NCBI GenBank assembly: GCA_038380795.1
Contig: CM076261.1
Coordinates: 96,432,418 to 96,496,417 of the forward strand
From: Pyrocephalus nanus
Lineage: Eukaryota > Chordata > Aves > Passeriformes > Tyrannidae
Length of the DNA: 64,000 bases
Direction of reading: 5' to 3'
Shown one piece after another: positions 43,845 to 55,025 of the stretch (position 1 is its first letter; each line of letters starts with the position of its first letter). The notes under the pieces were generated by a model, which saw nothing but the letters and a program-made list of their open reading frames with translations, was not told where the DNA came from and searched no databases. The position numbers and the translations under genes are program-made.

Positions 43845-44340
43845 GGGGGGGGGGTCGGGACGTGTCTGTGGGGTCTGTGTGGGGTCTGTGGGGTCTGTGG
43901 GGTCTGTGGGGTCTCTGTGGGGTCTGTGGGGTCTGTGGGGTCTGTGGGGTCTGTGTGGGGTTTGTGGGGTCTCTGGGGGGTCTGGGGGGTCTGTGTGGGG
44001 TGTGTGGGGTGTGTGGGGTCTGTGGGGTCTCTGTGGGGTCTGTGGGGTCTGTGGGGTCTGTGTGGTGTGTGTGGGGTCTGTGGGGTTTGTGGGGTTTGTG
44101 GGGTCTGTGTGGGGTCTGTGTGGGGTCTGTGGGGTCTGTGTGGGGTCTGTGTGGGGTCTGTGGGGTCTGTGTGGGGTCTGGGGGGTCTGTGTGGGGTCTG
44201 TGTGGGGTCTGTGGGGTCTGTGGGGTGTATGGGGTGTGTATGGGGTCTCTGTGGGGTCTGTGTGGGGTCTGTGGGGTCTGTGTGGGGTCTGTGTGGGCTC
44301 TGTGGGGTCTGTGTGGGCTCTGTGGGGTCTGTATGGGGTT
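43845..44340 (+). repeat. G-rich minisatellite (GGGGTCTGTGT)
   Basis: Units of 10-17 bp, GGGGTCTGT and GGGGTCTGTGT, preceded by a run of 14 G. G4 runs every 6-13 bases on the sense strand give strong G-quadruplex potential. Confidence 0.94.
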
Positions 44341-44577
44341 CATTTTCCCCTCGGGACGAATCCCATGGGATCCAGGAGGTGTTTCCATGGATGTCCAAGG
44401 TGTGGCAGGGATAGAGGGAAGGGATGGGAAGGGGGGGATCGGGATTGGGGTGGGAATGGGTGTGGATGCGGGGATGGAGCCGGGTGGGATCCAGGAAGGG
44501 GGGAGGGGGGGGTTGGGATTGCAGCGGGATGCGCAGCGCTGGAATTCGGGGCGGGATTGGGATCGGCTGGCCTTGGA

Positions 44578-44607
44578 ATGATGATGATGATGATGATGAT
44601 GATGATG
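44578..44607 (+). repeat. ATG trinucleotide microsatellite (10 units)
   Basis: Ten uninterrupted ATG units. Confidence 0.97.
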
Positions 44608-44844
44608 GGGGAGGGGGAGGGAGGAAGAAACCTCCGAGTTGTGCCGGGATTAATTGATTTAATTATTATTTATTTATTTATTTATTCCTCCCGAACGCCG
44701 ATTTTTTTTTCCCCCTGCGCCGTTTCCCAAACCCCTCCCCCTCCTTCCTCCTTCCCGATCCCGATCCCGGTGTTTGGCTGGGAAAAAAACCCACAAAAAA
44801 CCCCAAAAAAACACCCGCGGGCTGGGAATTTTGGGGGATTTTCC

Positions 44845-45130
44845 TGCATTTATTTTCCTGCTTTTTTTCCCTGCTTTTTTTTTCCTGCTTTTTTTTCCTG
44901 CTTTTTTTTTCTTGCTTTTATTTTCCTGCTTTTTTTTTCTTGCTTTTATTTTCTTGCTTTTATTTTCCTGCTTTTTTTTTCTTGCTTTTATTTTCTTGCT
45001 TTTATTTTCCTGCTTTTTTTTTTCTTGCTTTTATTTTCCTTTTTCCTGCTTTTTTTTTCCTTGCTTTTATTTTTCTGCTTTTATTTTCCTGCTTTTATTT
45101 TCTTCCTTTTCTTTTCCTGCTTTTTTTCCC
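44845..45130 (+). repeat. T-rich minisatellite (TTTTCCTGCTTTTATT)
   Basis: Degenerate units of 15-18 bp, TTTTCCTGCTTTTTT and TTTTCTTGCTTTTAT. Pyrimidine-rich on the sense strand. Confidence 0.9.
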
Positions 45131-45770
45131 TTCCCTTTCTCCCGACCCCTCCCCCCGGGCTTGGAGGGAACCCCTGGAGTGACCCCTTTGGGATAAAAAA
45201 AACCCCAATCCCAAATCCCGAGGGACGATCCCAAATCCCGAGGAACGATCCCAAATCCCGGCTCCTCACCTGGAACCAGAGGATGGGGGAGGGGAAAGGA
45301 GGGAAAAGCCACCCAAATCCAGGTTTTCCAGCCGGATTCGGGGCCTGTCGGGAGGGAGCTGCGAGCAGCAGGTGGAATTTGGGAAGGGTTTGGGAACGAG
45401 GATGGAATTTGGGGTTGTTTTTTTTTTCCTTCCTCCTTGGAATGTTTTTTTCCATGGATGGGTGGGGGTTGGTGCTCCCAGAATCCCAAAAAAAAAAAAC
45501 CCAAAAAACCAGAGCTGGATTTTGGAGAAATCTGTGGGAAAACTCCCGGGGGTTTTTTTAGGGGAAAGGGGATTTTTGGGGTTGGGAATGGGGGATAAAT
45601 CCGGGAATGGGAGAGCTTGGAATGTTTGTTGCTGGAATGGGGGTTGATGGAGGTTGGGAAAGGGGGAGATTATTCCAGGTTTTTTTTTGAGGGGGAGAAG
45701 GGAGAGCTCAAGGTGAGATTCCAGAGGGAAACACCGACAAATTCCAAGGGGTGTTCGTGGAATATCCCCA
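45131..45770. other. Intronic spacer: no gene seen
   Basis: Unique sequence with a short direct repeat (CCCAAATCCCGAGGRACGAT at about 45,210-45,260). Confidence 0.45.
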
Positions 45771-45774
45771 ATCA

Positions 45775-45920
45775 AGAAATCATGGAATTCTTTGGGATGG
45801 AATGGGCGTGGAATTCCACCCCTTTTCCATGAGATCCCACCATCCCAAACTGCTCCAAACCCCGTCCAAGCCGGCCTGGAATGGGAGGGATCCCCATGGA
45901 TCATCCAATCCCGGATCCTG
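45775..45920 (-). mobile_element. CR1-like fragment, diverged
   Basis: AATCATGGAATTCTTTGGG, then GATGGAATGG and AAACTGCTCCAAACCCCGTCC, a decayed minus-oriented CR1. Confidence 0.6.
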
Positions 45921-46014
45921 GGAGAGCCAATTCCATCTGGGAATGCCGAGCAGGAGGAATTTTAGGCCTCGAAGCCTCAGCTGGGCCTTTGGAATTGTCG
46001 GAATCCGGGATGGA

Positions 46015-46370
46015 TTCCCAACCCTGGGATGGATTTCCCGACCCTGGGATGGATTCCCAAACCTGGGATGGATTCCCCAACCCTGGGATGGATTTCCCGA
46101 CCCTGGGATGGATTTCCCGACCCTGGGATGGATTTCCCAACCTGGGATGGATTTCCCGACCTGGGATGGATTTCCGACCCTGGGATGGATTTCCCGACCC
46201 TGGGATGGATTTCCCAACCTGGGATGGATTTCCCGACCTGGGATGGATTTCCCGACCCTGGGATGGATTTCCCGACCCTGGGATGGATTTCCCAACCTGG
46301 GATGGATTTCCCGACCTGGGATGGATTTCCCGACCCTGGGATGGATTTCCCGACCCTGGCATGGATTCCC
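46015..46370 (+). repeat. Minisatellite, 19-21 bp (CCTGGGATGGATTTCCCGA)
   Basis: About 17 units of CCTGGGATGGATTTCCC(G/A)AC, with a higher order of about 120 bp formed by alternating 19-bp and 21-bp units. Confidence 0.94.
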
Positions 46371-46587
46371 AAAAGGTTGGAGTTGGGAAAGAGCATTCCA
46401 GAGCTCCTGGGTTTTGGGTTTTTTAGGGAATTCTTTGCTGGGATCCCGACGGAATTCCCGCTCCTCGTGGTTTTTTCCCACCAAATCCCGACATTCCAAG
46501 GGCTGTCTCTTTTTCCAGAGGGGCTGCAGATGGATCCAAAGGGGATTTTGGGAACCTCCTGATGTTTCTTTGGACAATTTTGGATAA

Positions 46588-46720
46588 TTAATCATGGAAT
46601 AACTCAGGCTGGAAAAAAATCCCCCTCTGGATCATCCAATCCCACCCCTGAAAGGTGGCGAAAAAAAAACTCCGGAAGGTTTTCCAAGGTTTTTCCTGAA
46701 ATCCCAGGGAGGGTGGGATT
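46588..46720 (-). mobile_element. CR1-like fragment, diverged
   Basis: AATCATGGAATAACTCAGGC, then TGGAAAAAAATCC and GGATCATCCAATCCCACCCC, a decayed minus-oriented CR1 start. Confidence 0.65.
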
Positions 46721-47149
46721 GGTCAGATCCCAGGTTTTTGGTTTTTTTTTGGGATGAGATTATATTTTATTTATTCCTGATTTGCTCCTCTGTGGGGGGA
46801 AAAAGGAGGAATTTTTCCCTGGATGTGAAGTGGAATTTTTATGGATAGGCCCGGGCCTTATTCCCATTTAATTCCCGATAAATTTCATATAAATCCCATT
46901 TTTTTTTCCTTCCTTCCTCATTTTGGGAATTTTTTACCCCTATTTGGGGAATTTTTTTACTCCCTATTTTTTTTTTTTTTGGGAATGGGGGACTTGGATT
47001 TGGAGGCCTCGATCCCAAAAATTCCAGGCCAAAAGTTGGGATTTTTAAGGCTTTTTTTTTGGGGGAGTTTTTAAGGGATTTTAGGGAGGGGGTTTTTTTA
47101 GGGGTTTTTATTAAGGGGTTTTTATTAAGGGAAATTAAGGAGGGATCCC
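46721..47149. other. T-rich intronic spacer: no gene seen
   Basis: Several T runs and no recognisable coding or RNA gene. Confidence 0.4.
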
Positions 47150-48010
47150 AAATCATTTTAGGAATTTTTTAGGGATTTTAGGGGTTTTTTTTAGGGATTT
47201 CAGGCTTTTTGGGAGGGATTTTAGGTACTTTTAGGGATTTTAGGCCTTTTTAGGGATTTTAGGGGGGTTTTTAGGGATTTTAGGCTTTTTTTAGGGATTT
47301 TAGGCCTTTTTAGGGATTTCAGGCCTTTTTATGGATTTTAGGCCTTTTTAAAGGGATTTTTGGCATTTTTTAATGTTTTTTTTTTGGCATTTTGGGGTTT
47401 TAGACACTTTTAAAAGGGTTTTTAGGCCTTGTTTTAGGGATTTAGGCCTTTTTTTATTTTAGGCTTTTTTTAAGGGATTTTAGGCTGTTTAGGGGGGCCT
47501 TTTTTGGGGGATTTTAGGCATTTTTTGGGGGATTTTTAGTCATTTTTATGGGGTTTTAGGCCTTCTTTTTTATTTTAGGCTTTTTTAGGGATTTTAGGCC
47601 TCTTTTTAGGGATTTTAGGCCTTTTTAGGGATTTTAGGCTTTTTTAAGGGATTTTATGCCTCTTTTTAGGGATTGTAGGCACTTTGAATGGGATTTTATG
47701 CTTTTTGGGGGAAATTTTAGGCTTTTTTAAAGGGATTGTAGGCCTCTAAAATGTTTTTTTTCGGTTCTTTTTTAATTTTAGTCCTTTTTTTTCGGGAATC
47801 CCGGCCATTTTTTATGGATTTTTATGCTTTGGGAGGGGAATTTTAGGTTTATTTCGGGATTTTTAGGCCTTTTTAATGGGTTTTTAGGCCCCTTTTTTTT
47901 TTTAATTTTAGTCTTTTTGGGGGGAAATTCCAGATTTTTTTTTGTAAGGGATTTTAGGCATTTTTTAAGGGATTTTAGGCTTATTTAGGAATTTTAGTGG
48001 GGTTTTCTTT
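47150..48010 (+). repeat. Minisatellite, 14-20 bp (AGGGATTTTAGGCCTTTTT)
   Basis: Highly degenerate units of TTTTTAGGGATTTTAGGC. It becomes less ordered towards its right end. Confidence 0.88.
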
Positions 48011-48044
48011 TTTTTTTTTGAGGGGAATTTCAGGCTTTTTTTAG

Positions 48045-48185
48045 GGATCCTGGGAAACCATTCCCTGTTTCCTGTCCCTCCCTCCCTCATCCCAAATCCC
48101 TCTCCTGCTCTCCTGGGAGCCCTGGAAGTCGCTCCAAGGATCCTTCCCTTCTCCAGGGGAACATTCCCAGATTTTCTTACAGGAG
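48045..48185 (-). mobile_element. CR1 fragment, diverged
   Basis: GGGAAACCATTCCCTGTTTCC, then CTGTCCCTCC, CCCAAATCCCTCTCC and CTCCTGGGAGCCC match the inner part of the CR1 fragment at 34,220-34,320. Confidence 0.55.
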
Positions 48186-48639
48186 CAGAATCACCCCCCA
48201 TTAAAAAAACCAAAAACAAAACAAAAAAAAATCAGAATAAATCGATTTATCCCAAATTGAGAGCCCAAAAAATAACCCCTTCCTCGCCCCAAAACTCGGG
48301 ATGGGCTTCCCAAAATTCCTGGGAATAAAAACAAGGAGGGGGAAGGAAAGGGGAGGGGGGGAATTTTCTGTGTCTTGATCCCAGCTGGGTTTTTTTTCCA
48401 CTCCTGGAATTGAAAAGGGCTGGGATGAATCCCAGGAGGATTCCTGTGGTGGGGATGGGGGAGGGGGAAAAAAAAACAACCCATGGAATAAATTCCCAGC
48501 AGGAAAAACAGGTCCTGCTTTATCATCATCATCATCATCATCATCATCTTCCCCCCCTGGAGCAGGTGACGCTCCCAACCCGCTGATTATTCCGAGGCCT
48601 CGGGAAAAAAACCCTAGGGAAGGGACGGGAAGAGCAGGT
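48186..48639. other. Intronic spacer with ATC microsatellite
   Basis: Unique sequence apart from nine ATC units at 48,522-48,548 (ATG-type on the other strand). No gene seen. Confidence 0.5.
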
Positions 48640-50725
48640 TTGGGACCTTCTGCTCCTCAGGCATTCCCAGGGTCATTCCATGGATTTAGGATTTGGGATC
48701 GGAGGGGTTTGGGCATTTCTGGATCCCAAAAGTTTCCACTCCTCAGGCATTCCCGGGGTCATTCCATGGTTTTCCTGGATTTAGGATCGAGGGATTTGGG
48801 ACCTTCTGCTCCTCAGGCATTCCCAGGGTCATTCCATGGATTTCCTGGATGTGGGATCGGAGGGGTTTGGGCATTTTCCCAGGGTCATTCCATGGATTTC
48901 CTGGATTTGGGATTGGATTTGGGTTTGGGGACCTTCTGCTCCTCAGGCATTCCCAGGGTCATTCCATGGTTCTCCTGGATTTAGGATCGGAGGGGTTTGG
49001 GCATTTTTGGATCCCAAAAATTCCCGCTCCCCAGGGTCATGCCATGGATTTCCTGGATTTAGGATTGGAGGGGTTTGGGCATTTTCCCAGGCTCATTCCA
49101 TGGATCTCCTGGATTTGGGATTGGAGGGATTTGGGCATTTTTGGATCCCAAAAATTCCCGCTCCTCTGGCATTCCCGGGCTCATTCCATGGTTTTCCTGG
49201 ATGTGGGATCAGAGGGGTTTGGGACCTTCTGCTCCTCAGGCATTCCCAGGCTCATTCCATGGGTCTCCTGGATGTGGGATCGGAGGGGTTTGGGCATTTT
49301 TGGATCCCAAAATTCCTGCTCCTCAGGCATTCCCAGGCTCATTCCATGGATTTCCTGGATTTAGGATTGGAGGGATTTGGGCATTTTCCCAGGCTCATTC
49401 CATGGATTTCCTGGATGTGGGATCGGAGGGATTTGGGAATTTTTGGATCCCAAAAATTCCCGCTCCTCAGGCATTCCCATGGATCTCCTGGATTTGGGAT
49501 CGGAGGGGTTTGGGGACCTTCTGCTCCTCAGGCATTCCCAGGGTCATTCCAAGGATTTCCTGGATTTGGAATTGGTGGGATTTGGGCATTTTTGGATCCC
49601 AAAAATTCCCGCTCCTCAGGCATTCCCATGGATCTCCTGGATTTGGGATCGGAGGGGTTTGGGGACCTTCTGCTCCTCAGGCATTCCCAGGGTCATTCCA
49701 AGGATTTCCTGGATTTGGAATTGGTGGGATTTGGGCATTTTTGGATCCCAAAAATTCCCGCTCCTCAGGCATTCCCAGGGTCATTCCATGGATTTCCTGG
49801 TTTTGGGATCGGAGGGGTTTGGGCATTTCTGGATCCCAAAAGTTCCTTCTCCTCAGGCATTCCCAGGGTAATTCCATGGATTTAGGATTTGGGGTCAGAG
49901 GGGTTCAGGCATTTTTGGATCCCAAAAATTCCCGCTCCTCAGGCATTCCCAGGGTCATTCCATGGATTTCCTGGATTTGGGATCGGAGGGGTTTGGGCAT
50001 TTTCCCAGGGTCATTCCATGGATTTCCTGGATTTGGGATCAGATTTGGGTTTGGGGATCTTCTGCTCCTCAGGCATTCCCAGGCTCATTCCATGGATTTC
50101 CTGGATGTGGGATCGGAGGGGTTTGGGCATTTTCCCAGGGTCATTCCATGGATTTCCTGGATTTGGGATTGGATTTGGGTTTGGGGACCTTCTGCTCCTC
50201 AGGCATTCCCAGGGTCATTCCATGGTTCTCCTGGATTTAGGATCGGAGGGGTTTGGGCATTTTTGGATCCCAAAAATTCCTGCTCCTCAGGCATTCCCAG
50301 GGTCATTCCATGGTTCTCCTGGATTTAGGATCAGAGGGGTTTGGGCCTTTTTGGATCCCAAAAGTTCCTGCTCCTCAGGCATTCCCATGGATCTCCTGGA
50401 TTTGGGATCGGAGGGGTTGGGGACCTTCTGCTCCTCAGGCATTCCCAGGCTCATTCCATGGATCTCCTGGATTTGGGATTGGAGGGATTTGGGCATTTTT
50501 GGATCCCAAAAGTTCCCACTCCTCAGGCATTCCCAGGGTAATTCCATGGATTTAGGATTTGGGATTGGAGGGATTGGGGCATTTTCCCAGGCTCATTCCA
50601 TGGATTTCCTGGATTTAGGATCGGAGGGATTTGGGCTTTTTTGGATCCCAAAAATTCCCGCTCCTCAGGCATTCCCAGGCTCATTCCATGGATTTCCTGG
50701 ATGTGGGATCGGAGGGGTTTGGGGA
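48640..50725 (+). repeat. Minisatellite with composite unit (TCCTCAGGCATTCCCAGG)
   Basis: Built from recombined modules: TCCTCAGGCATTCCC, AGG(G/C)TCATTCCATGGATTTCC, TGGATTTGGGATCGGAGG, TTTGGGCATTTTTGGATCCC and a GGGACCTTCTGC alternative. Full units are about 105-125 bp and short ones about 60 bp. Two neighbouring blocks of about 150 bp at 49,455 and 49,605 are nearly identical, which suggests recent duplication. Confidence 0.93.
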
Positions 50726-50989
50726 AAAAATAACATTTTTAGGGGTCTGATTTGATTGGAATTTTCCTCACACCCAGTTAAAAAATTAACACTCAATTTG
50801 GGGGAAAAATAACATTTTTGGGGGCTGAATTTATGGGAATTTCCCTCACACCCACTGGAAAAATTAACACTCCAGGGGTGAGGGGGAAGAGGCTGGAAAA
50901 GAGGCTGGAAAGAGGTTGGGCTGGAATTCCTAAATCCAAGGCCAAGGATTCAACAATTCCTGAGTTTTAGGGATTTTTTTTCTCTTTCC
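50726..50989. other. Intronic spacer: no gene seen
   Basis: Contains two diverged copies of a block of about 75 bp (AAAAATAACATTTTT...CTCACACCCA...AAATTAACACTC) at about 50,725 and 50,805. Confidence 0.55.
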
Positions 50990-51640
50990 ACTTCAAATCT
51001 GATCCTAAATTTTATCCTGAATTTTATCCTGAATTTTATCCTGAATTGATCCTAAATTTGATCCTGAATTGATCCTAAATTGATCCTAAATTGATCCTAA
51101 ATTTGATCCCAAATAGATCCTAAATTTTATCCTAAATTGATCCTCAATTTTATACTGAATTGATCCTAAATTTTATCCCAAATTGATCCTGAATTTTATC
51201 CTAAATTTTATCTTAAATTTATCCTAAATTTTATCCTAAATTTTATCCCTAGTTGATCCTAAATTTTATCCCGAATTGATCCTAAATTTTATCCTAAATT
51301 GATCCTCAATTTTATCCTAAATTGATCCTAAATTTTATCCTGAATTGATCCTAAATTTGATCCTGAATTGATCCTAAATTTGATCCTGAATTGATCCTAA
51401 ATTTGATCCTCAATTGATCCTAAATTTTATCCCGAATTGATCCTAAATTTTATCCTAAATTTTATCCCCAATTGATCCTAAATTTTATCCCGAATTGATC
51501 CTAAATGTTATCCTAAATTGATCCTCAATTTTATCCTAAATTTTATCCTAAATTGATCCTGAATTTTATCCTTAATTGATCCTAAATTTGATCCTAAATT
51601 GATCCTAAATTTTATCCTAAATTTGATCCTAAATTGATCT
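50990..51640 (+). repeat. AT-rich minisatellite (TTGATCCTAAATTTTATCC)
   Basis: Units of 12-14 bp, GATCCTAAATT and TTATCCTAAATT, in mixed order. Confidence 0.95.
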
Positions 51641-51889
51641 CCCGCTCCCCTCATTTATCCCCTTCCTTATAAACAAGGAAAAATCCAAGATTTTTAAGGA
51701 ATTCTGGCTCTTTTTGGGGTTTTAAAGGATCTCAGGAAGGTGGGGAAAGGTTGGGATGGATTTCCCTATCCCTGAAAACTCCGGGTTGTGTCGGGAGAGC
51801 TGGGAATGTTCCCCTGGAGAAGGGAAAATTCCAGGGAAACCTCGGAGCTCATTCCAGGGCCTGAAGGGACTCCAGGAATTCTGGAGAGG
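51641..51889. other. Intronic spacer: no gene seen
   Basis: Unique sequence; nothing recognised. Confidence 0.4.
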
Positions 51890-52125
51890 GATTTGGGATG
51901 AGGGATGGAAGGGATGGGACACAGGGAATGGATTCCCGGGGTTAGGTGGGATTTTGGGATGGAATTCCCGGCTGGGAGGGTGGGGAGGGGCTGGGCTGGA
52001 ATTCCCAGAGAATCTCTGGATGTTCCTGGATCCCTGGGATTGTCCCAGGCCGGGTTGGATCCCCCTGGGATGGTGGGAAATGTTCCCTTCCCACCACAGG
52101 GGGTTGGAATTCCACGACCTTCCCT
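51890..52125 (+). mobile_element. CR1 LINE 3' end, diverged
   Basis: Plus-oriented relative of the fragment at 34,017: GGGATGGAATTCCCGGCTGG, GAGGGTGGGGAGGGGCTGGGC, TGTCCCAGGCCGGGTTGGATCC and TGGAATTCCACGACC in CR1 order. Confidence 0.75.
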
Positions 52126-52653
52126 CCTATCCCTTCCCAACTTTGCCATTCCCTCATTCCATTTTGGAAGGATTTGGGGTGGGAATTCTCCCAGAGAGGG
52201 GGATTTGTGGGGGATCCCAAAAAAAATCTCCTTCCCAAAAAAAATCTTCTTCTCCTTCCTCTCCCTCCTCTCCCAGCCGGGACCTGGAGGCGCCAGCACC
52301 GTCTGGGCCATTCCCAAATTAACCCCTTCCCGCCCCTGCTTTATCCCTGAGGGAATTCCTTATCCCTAAATAATGGGTTTAGGGGGAATGGGGGAGATGA
52401 TTTCCCTGATTTTCCGGCCTCTCCAATTTACGGGGTTGGTGGAGCCCGCCTTTATCTGCGGGACCTGCCGGGCGGGTTCCGGGCACCTGCCGGGCTTGGG
52501 AATTCCAGGGGGAGCTCCCAAATTTCTTGTGGGGCGGGATTTGTGGATGAAACTCTTGGATGTGAATTTTGGGGGCAGAAAAGCTGAGTTTGGGCACAGA
52601 AAAGCTGAATTTGGGGGCAGAAAAAGTGAAATTTGGGCCAGAAAATCTTCTGG

Positions 52654-52687
<34 letters not shown>

Positions 52688-53529
52688 AATAATCCACATT
52701 TCCCCAATTCCAGGGGAATTTCCCTCCTGGTTTTTTCTCCAAGGGAAGAGAGAATTCCCTGCTTTTTTTTTTCTCTTCCAGAGGGGTTGGAATTCGGGCT
52801 CCTAATTCAGGAAAACCCTCTCGGGCACACGTGGTGGGATTTTATTTTTTGGGATTGGGGGGGGGGGGGGGATTGGGATGATGTTTTGTGGGGGGATTGG
52901 ACTCAGTGATCCAGCTCAGGGAATTCCCTGATTTTTCCCATCTTTTCCTTTTCCTGGAGTCTGGAAAACCTCGGGAAAAAGGGGGAAGGGAAGGAATTTT
53001 GGTTTTAGGATGGGGAAATAATCCCATTTTCAGTGGGGGTTTTCCAGGCAGGCTCTTAAGGGGGGGCGATCCCTTAAAAAAAAATCTCCAATTCCACGGA
53101 TCCCGGTTGCGAAATCCCAAATCCCCCCCGATCTCCACGCCCTTCGGAAAACCGGGAATGCTGGCAGTGCTTTAAATTCCTGGGAGTTCCTTTTCCCCCC
53201 AGGAGCTTCAAAGCCTCCAAACCCCAAAACCACCTCCCTAGAAATCCTCCCTGACCGGTCCCGCAGGAATTCCCGGCGCCAAATCCGGTTATCCCGCGGT
53301 TTCTCCTCCCGGGACCTCGAATCCCGACCTCGAATCCCGAACTTTTGAGTCAGCTCCTCGTTGTTTTTTTTTTATTTTATTCCCTTTTTTCTCTCTCCCC
53401 ACAAACGATTCCCCCCCTTTTCCCCTCGGATTTCCCCCTCTGGCAGTGGGAAAAATTGGGATTATCCGTCCTGGAAGTTTCTGGGAAGCTCCCAAAACAA
53501 AAAAAAAATAGGGAAGAGGGAAATTTTGG
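52126..53529. other. Intronic spacer: no gene seen
   Basis: Mixed unique sequence. A 26-A run lies at 52,657-52,682, a G run at about 52,857-52,871, and three GGG(G/C)(A/C)CAGAAAA(G/A)-type copies at 52,570-52,645. No coding sequence recognised. Confidence 0.45.
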
Positions 53530-54110
53530 AATTAAATAAATTAAATCAGTCAATAAAAGAATTAAATCGGTCAATAAATGAATTAAATCAGTCCGTAAAT
53601 AAATTAAATCAGTCCAGCAATAAATGAAATCAATCAATAAGTGAATTAAATCAATCAATAAGTGAATTAAATCGTCAAAAAATGAATTAAATCAGTCAAT
53701 AAATGAATAAAAACAGTCAATAAATTAAATGAATAAAGAAATTAAATCAGTCAATAAATGAAATCAATAAAGAAATGAAATCAGTCAATAATTAAATCAG
53801 TCAATAAATGAAATAAGTAAAGAAATTAAATCAGTCAATAAATTAAATCAATAAAGAAATTAAATCAGTCAATAAATCAGTCAATAAATGAATTAAATCA
53901 GTCAATAAATTAAATCAATAAAGAAATTAAATCAGTCAATAAATGAAATCAATAAAGAAATTAAATCAGTCAATAATTAAATCGGTCAATAAATAAATTA
54001 AATCAGACAGTCAATAAATTAAACCAGACAGTCAATAAATTAAACCAGTCCATAAATAAATTAAACCAGTCCATAAATAAATTAAACCAGTCCATAAATA
54101 AAAAGCCAGG
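53530..54110 (+). repeat. AT-rich minisatellite (TAAATCAGTCAATAAATGAA)
   Basis: Units of 18-22 bp, AATTAAATCAGTCAATAAATG with AAATCAATAAAGA inserts. Confidence 0.95.
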
Positions 54111-54345
54111 CTGGAAAAAATTCCCAAAAAATAAAAAAAAAAAATGGGAAGGAGGGAAAAGGGAGGGAAATTCCCACTGGGCTCATTGCGAGGGATAATT
54201 AAAACCTCCTTAATTAGGGCTGGGCTCCCCTTTAATTCCATTTCATTAAATTAGGGGGGAGGGGGTGGGATTTGATCCCTAAAAAAAAAAAAAAAGGGGG
54301 GATTGGGGGAAGGTTTTTCCATCTGGGAAAAAAACCAAAAAAATA
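54111..54345. other. Non-tandem part of a duplicated block, first copy
   Basis: AAAAGCCAGGCTGGAAAAAA, then GGGAAATTCCCACTGGGCTC and CTCCTTAATTAGGGCTGGGC recur at about 54,570-54,715. Together with the flanking AT-rich arrays this forms a tandem segmental duplication. Confidence 0.75.
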
Positions 54346-54590
54346 GGGAAGAGGGAAATTTTGGAATTAAATAAATTAATCGGTCAATAAAATAATTAAA
54401 TCAGTCAATAAATGAATTAAATCAGTCAATCAATGAATTAAATCAGTCAATAAATTAAATCAACAAAGAAATTAAATCAGTCAATAAATTAAATCAGTCA
54501 ATAAATAAATTAAATCAGCCAATCAATAAATTCAACCAGTCCATAAATAAATTAAACCAGTCCATAAATAAAAAGCCAGGCTGGAAAAAA
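54346..54590 (+). repeat. AT-rich minisatellite, second duplicated block
   Basis: Second, shorter copy of the TAAATCAGTCAATAAAT array, beginning with the same AGGGAAGAGGGAAATTTTGG leader as at about 53,508. Confidence 0.92.
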
Positions 54591-54824
54591 TTCCCAAAAA
54601 ATAAAAAAAAAAATGGGAAGGAGGGAAAAGGGAGGGAAATTCCCACTGGGCTCATTCCGAGGGATAATTAAAACCTCCTTAATTAGGGCTGGGCTCCCCT
54701 TTAATTCCATTTCCAGGGATTTTTGGAGCAGTTTTGGAGAAGTTTTAAGGAATTTTTGGAGCAGTTTTCCAGGGATTTTGTGGAAGTTTTCCAGGGATTT
54801 TGGAGCAGTTTTCCAGGGATTTTG

Positions 54825-55025
54825 AAGGGGGGAAAATTGGGATGAGGAGGGGAAAATTTGGGATGAGGGGGGGAAATTTTGGGGTAAGGAAGGGAAAATT
54901 TGGGATGAGGGAGGGAGAATTGGGTGAGTTGAGGAGCGGAAAATCCCTGGATAGGCCCCCCAAAAAAAGGGGGATGAGGGATCTGTTCCCCCTGCGGGAA
55001 TTCTGGGGGAGAGGGAATCGAGGCC
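54825..55025. repeat. Insert duplicated within the minisatellite, copy 1
   Basis: GGGGAAAATTTGGGATGAGG units followed by GGATGAGGGATCTGTTCCCC and ATTCTGGGGGAGAGGGAATC. It recurs at about 55,670-55,985 with an expanded GGGGGGAAATTTGGGAT part. Confidence 0.85.

Noticed and set aside
45780..46595. Open frames of 271-278 codons on both strands over the CCTGGGATGG array
   Set aside because: Repeat-derived, with Asp-Gly-Phe-Pro type periodic peptide in several frames at once.
47150..48010. Interstitial telomeric repeat (many TTTTAGGG words)
   Set aside because: No run of tandem TTAGGG; units are TTTTTAGGGATTTTAGGC and degenerate.
48640..50725. CRISPR-like look of regularly repeated 18-20 bp words with variable sequence between
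   Set aside because: The intervening sequence is itself repeated, the setting is an intron of an avian gene, and no cas genes exist here.
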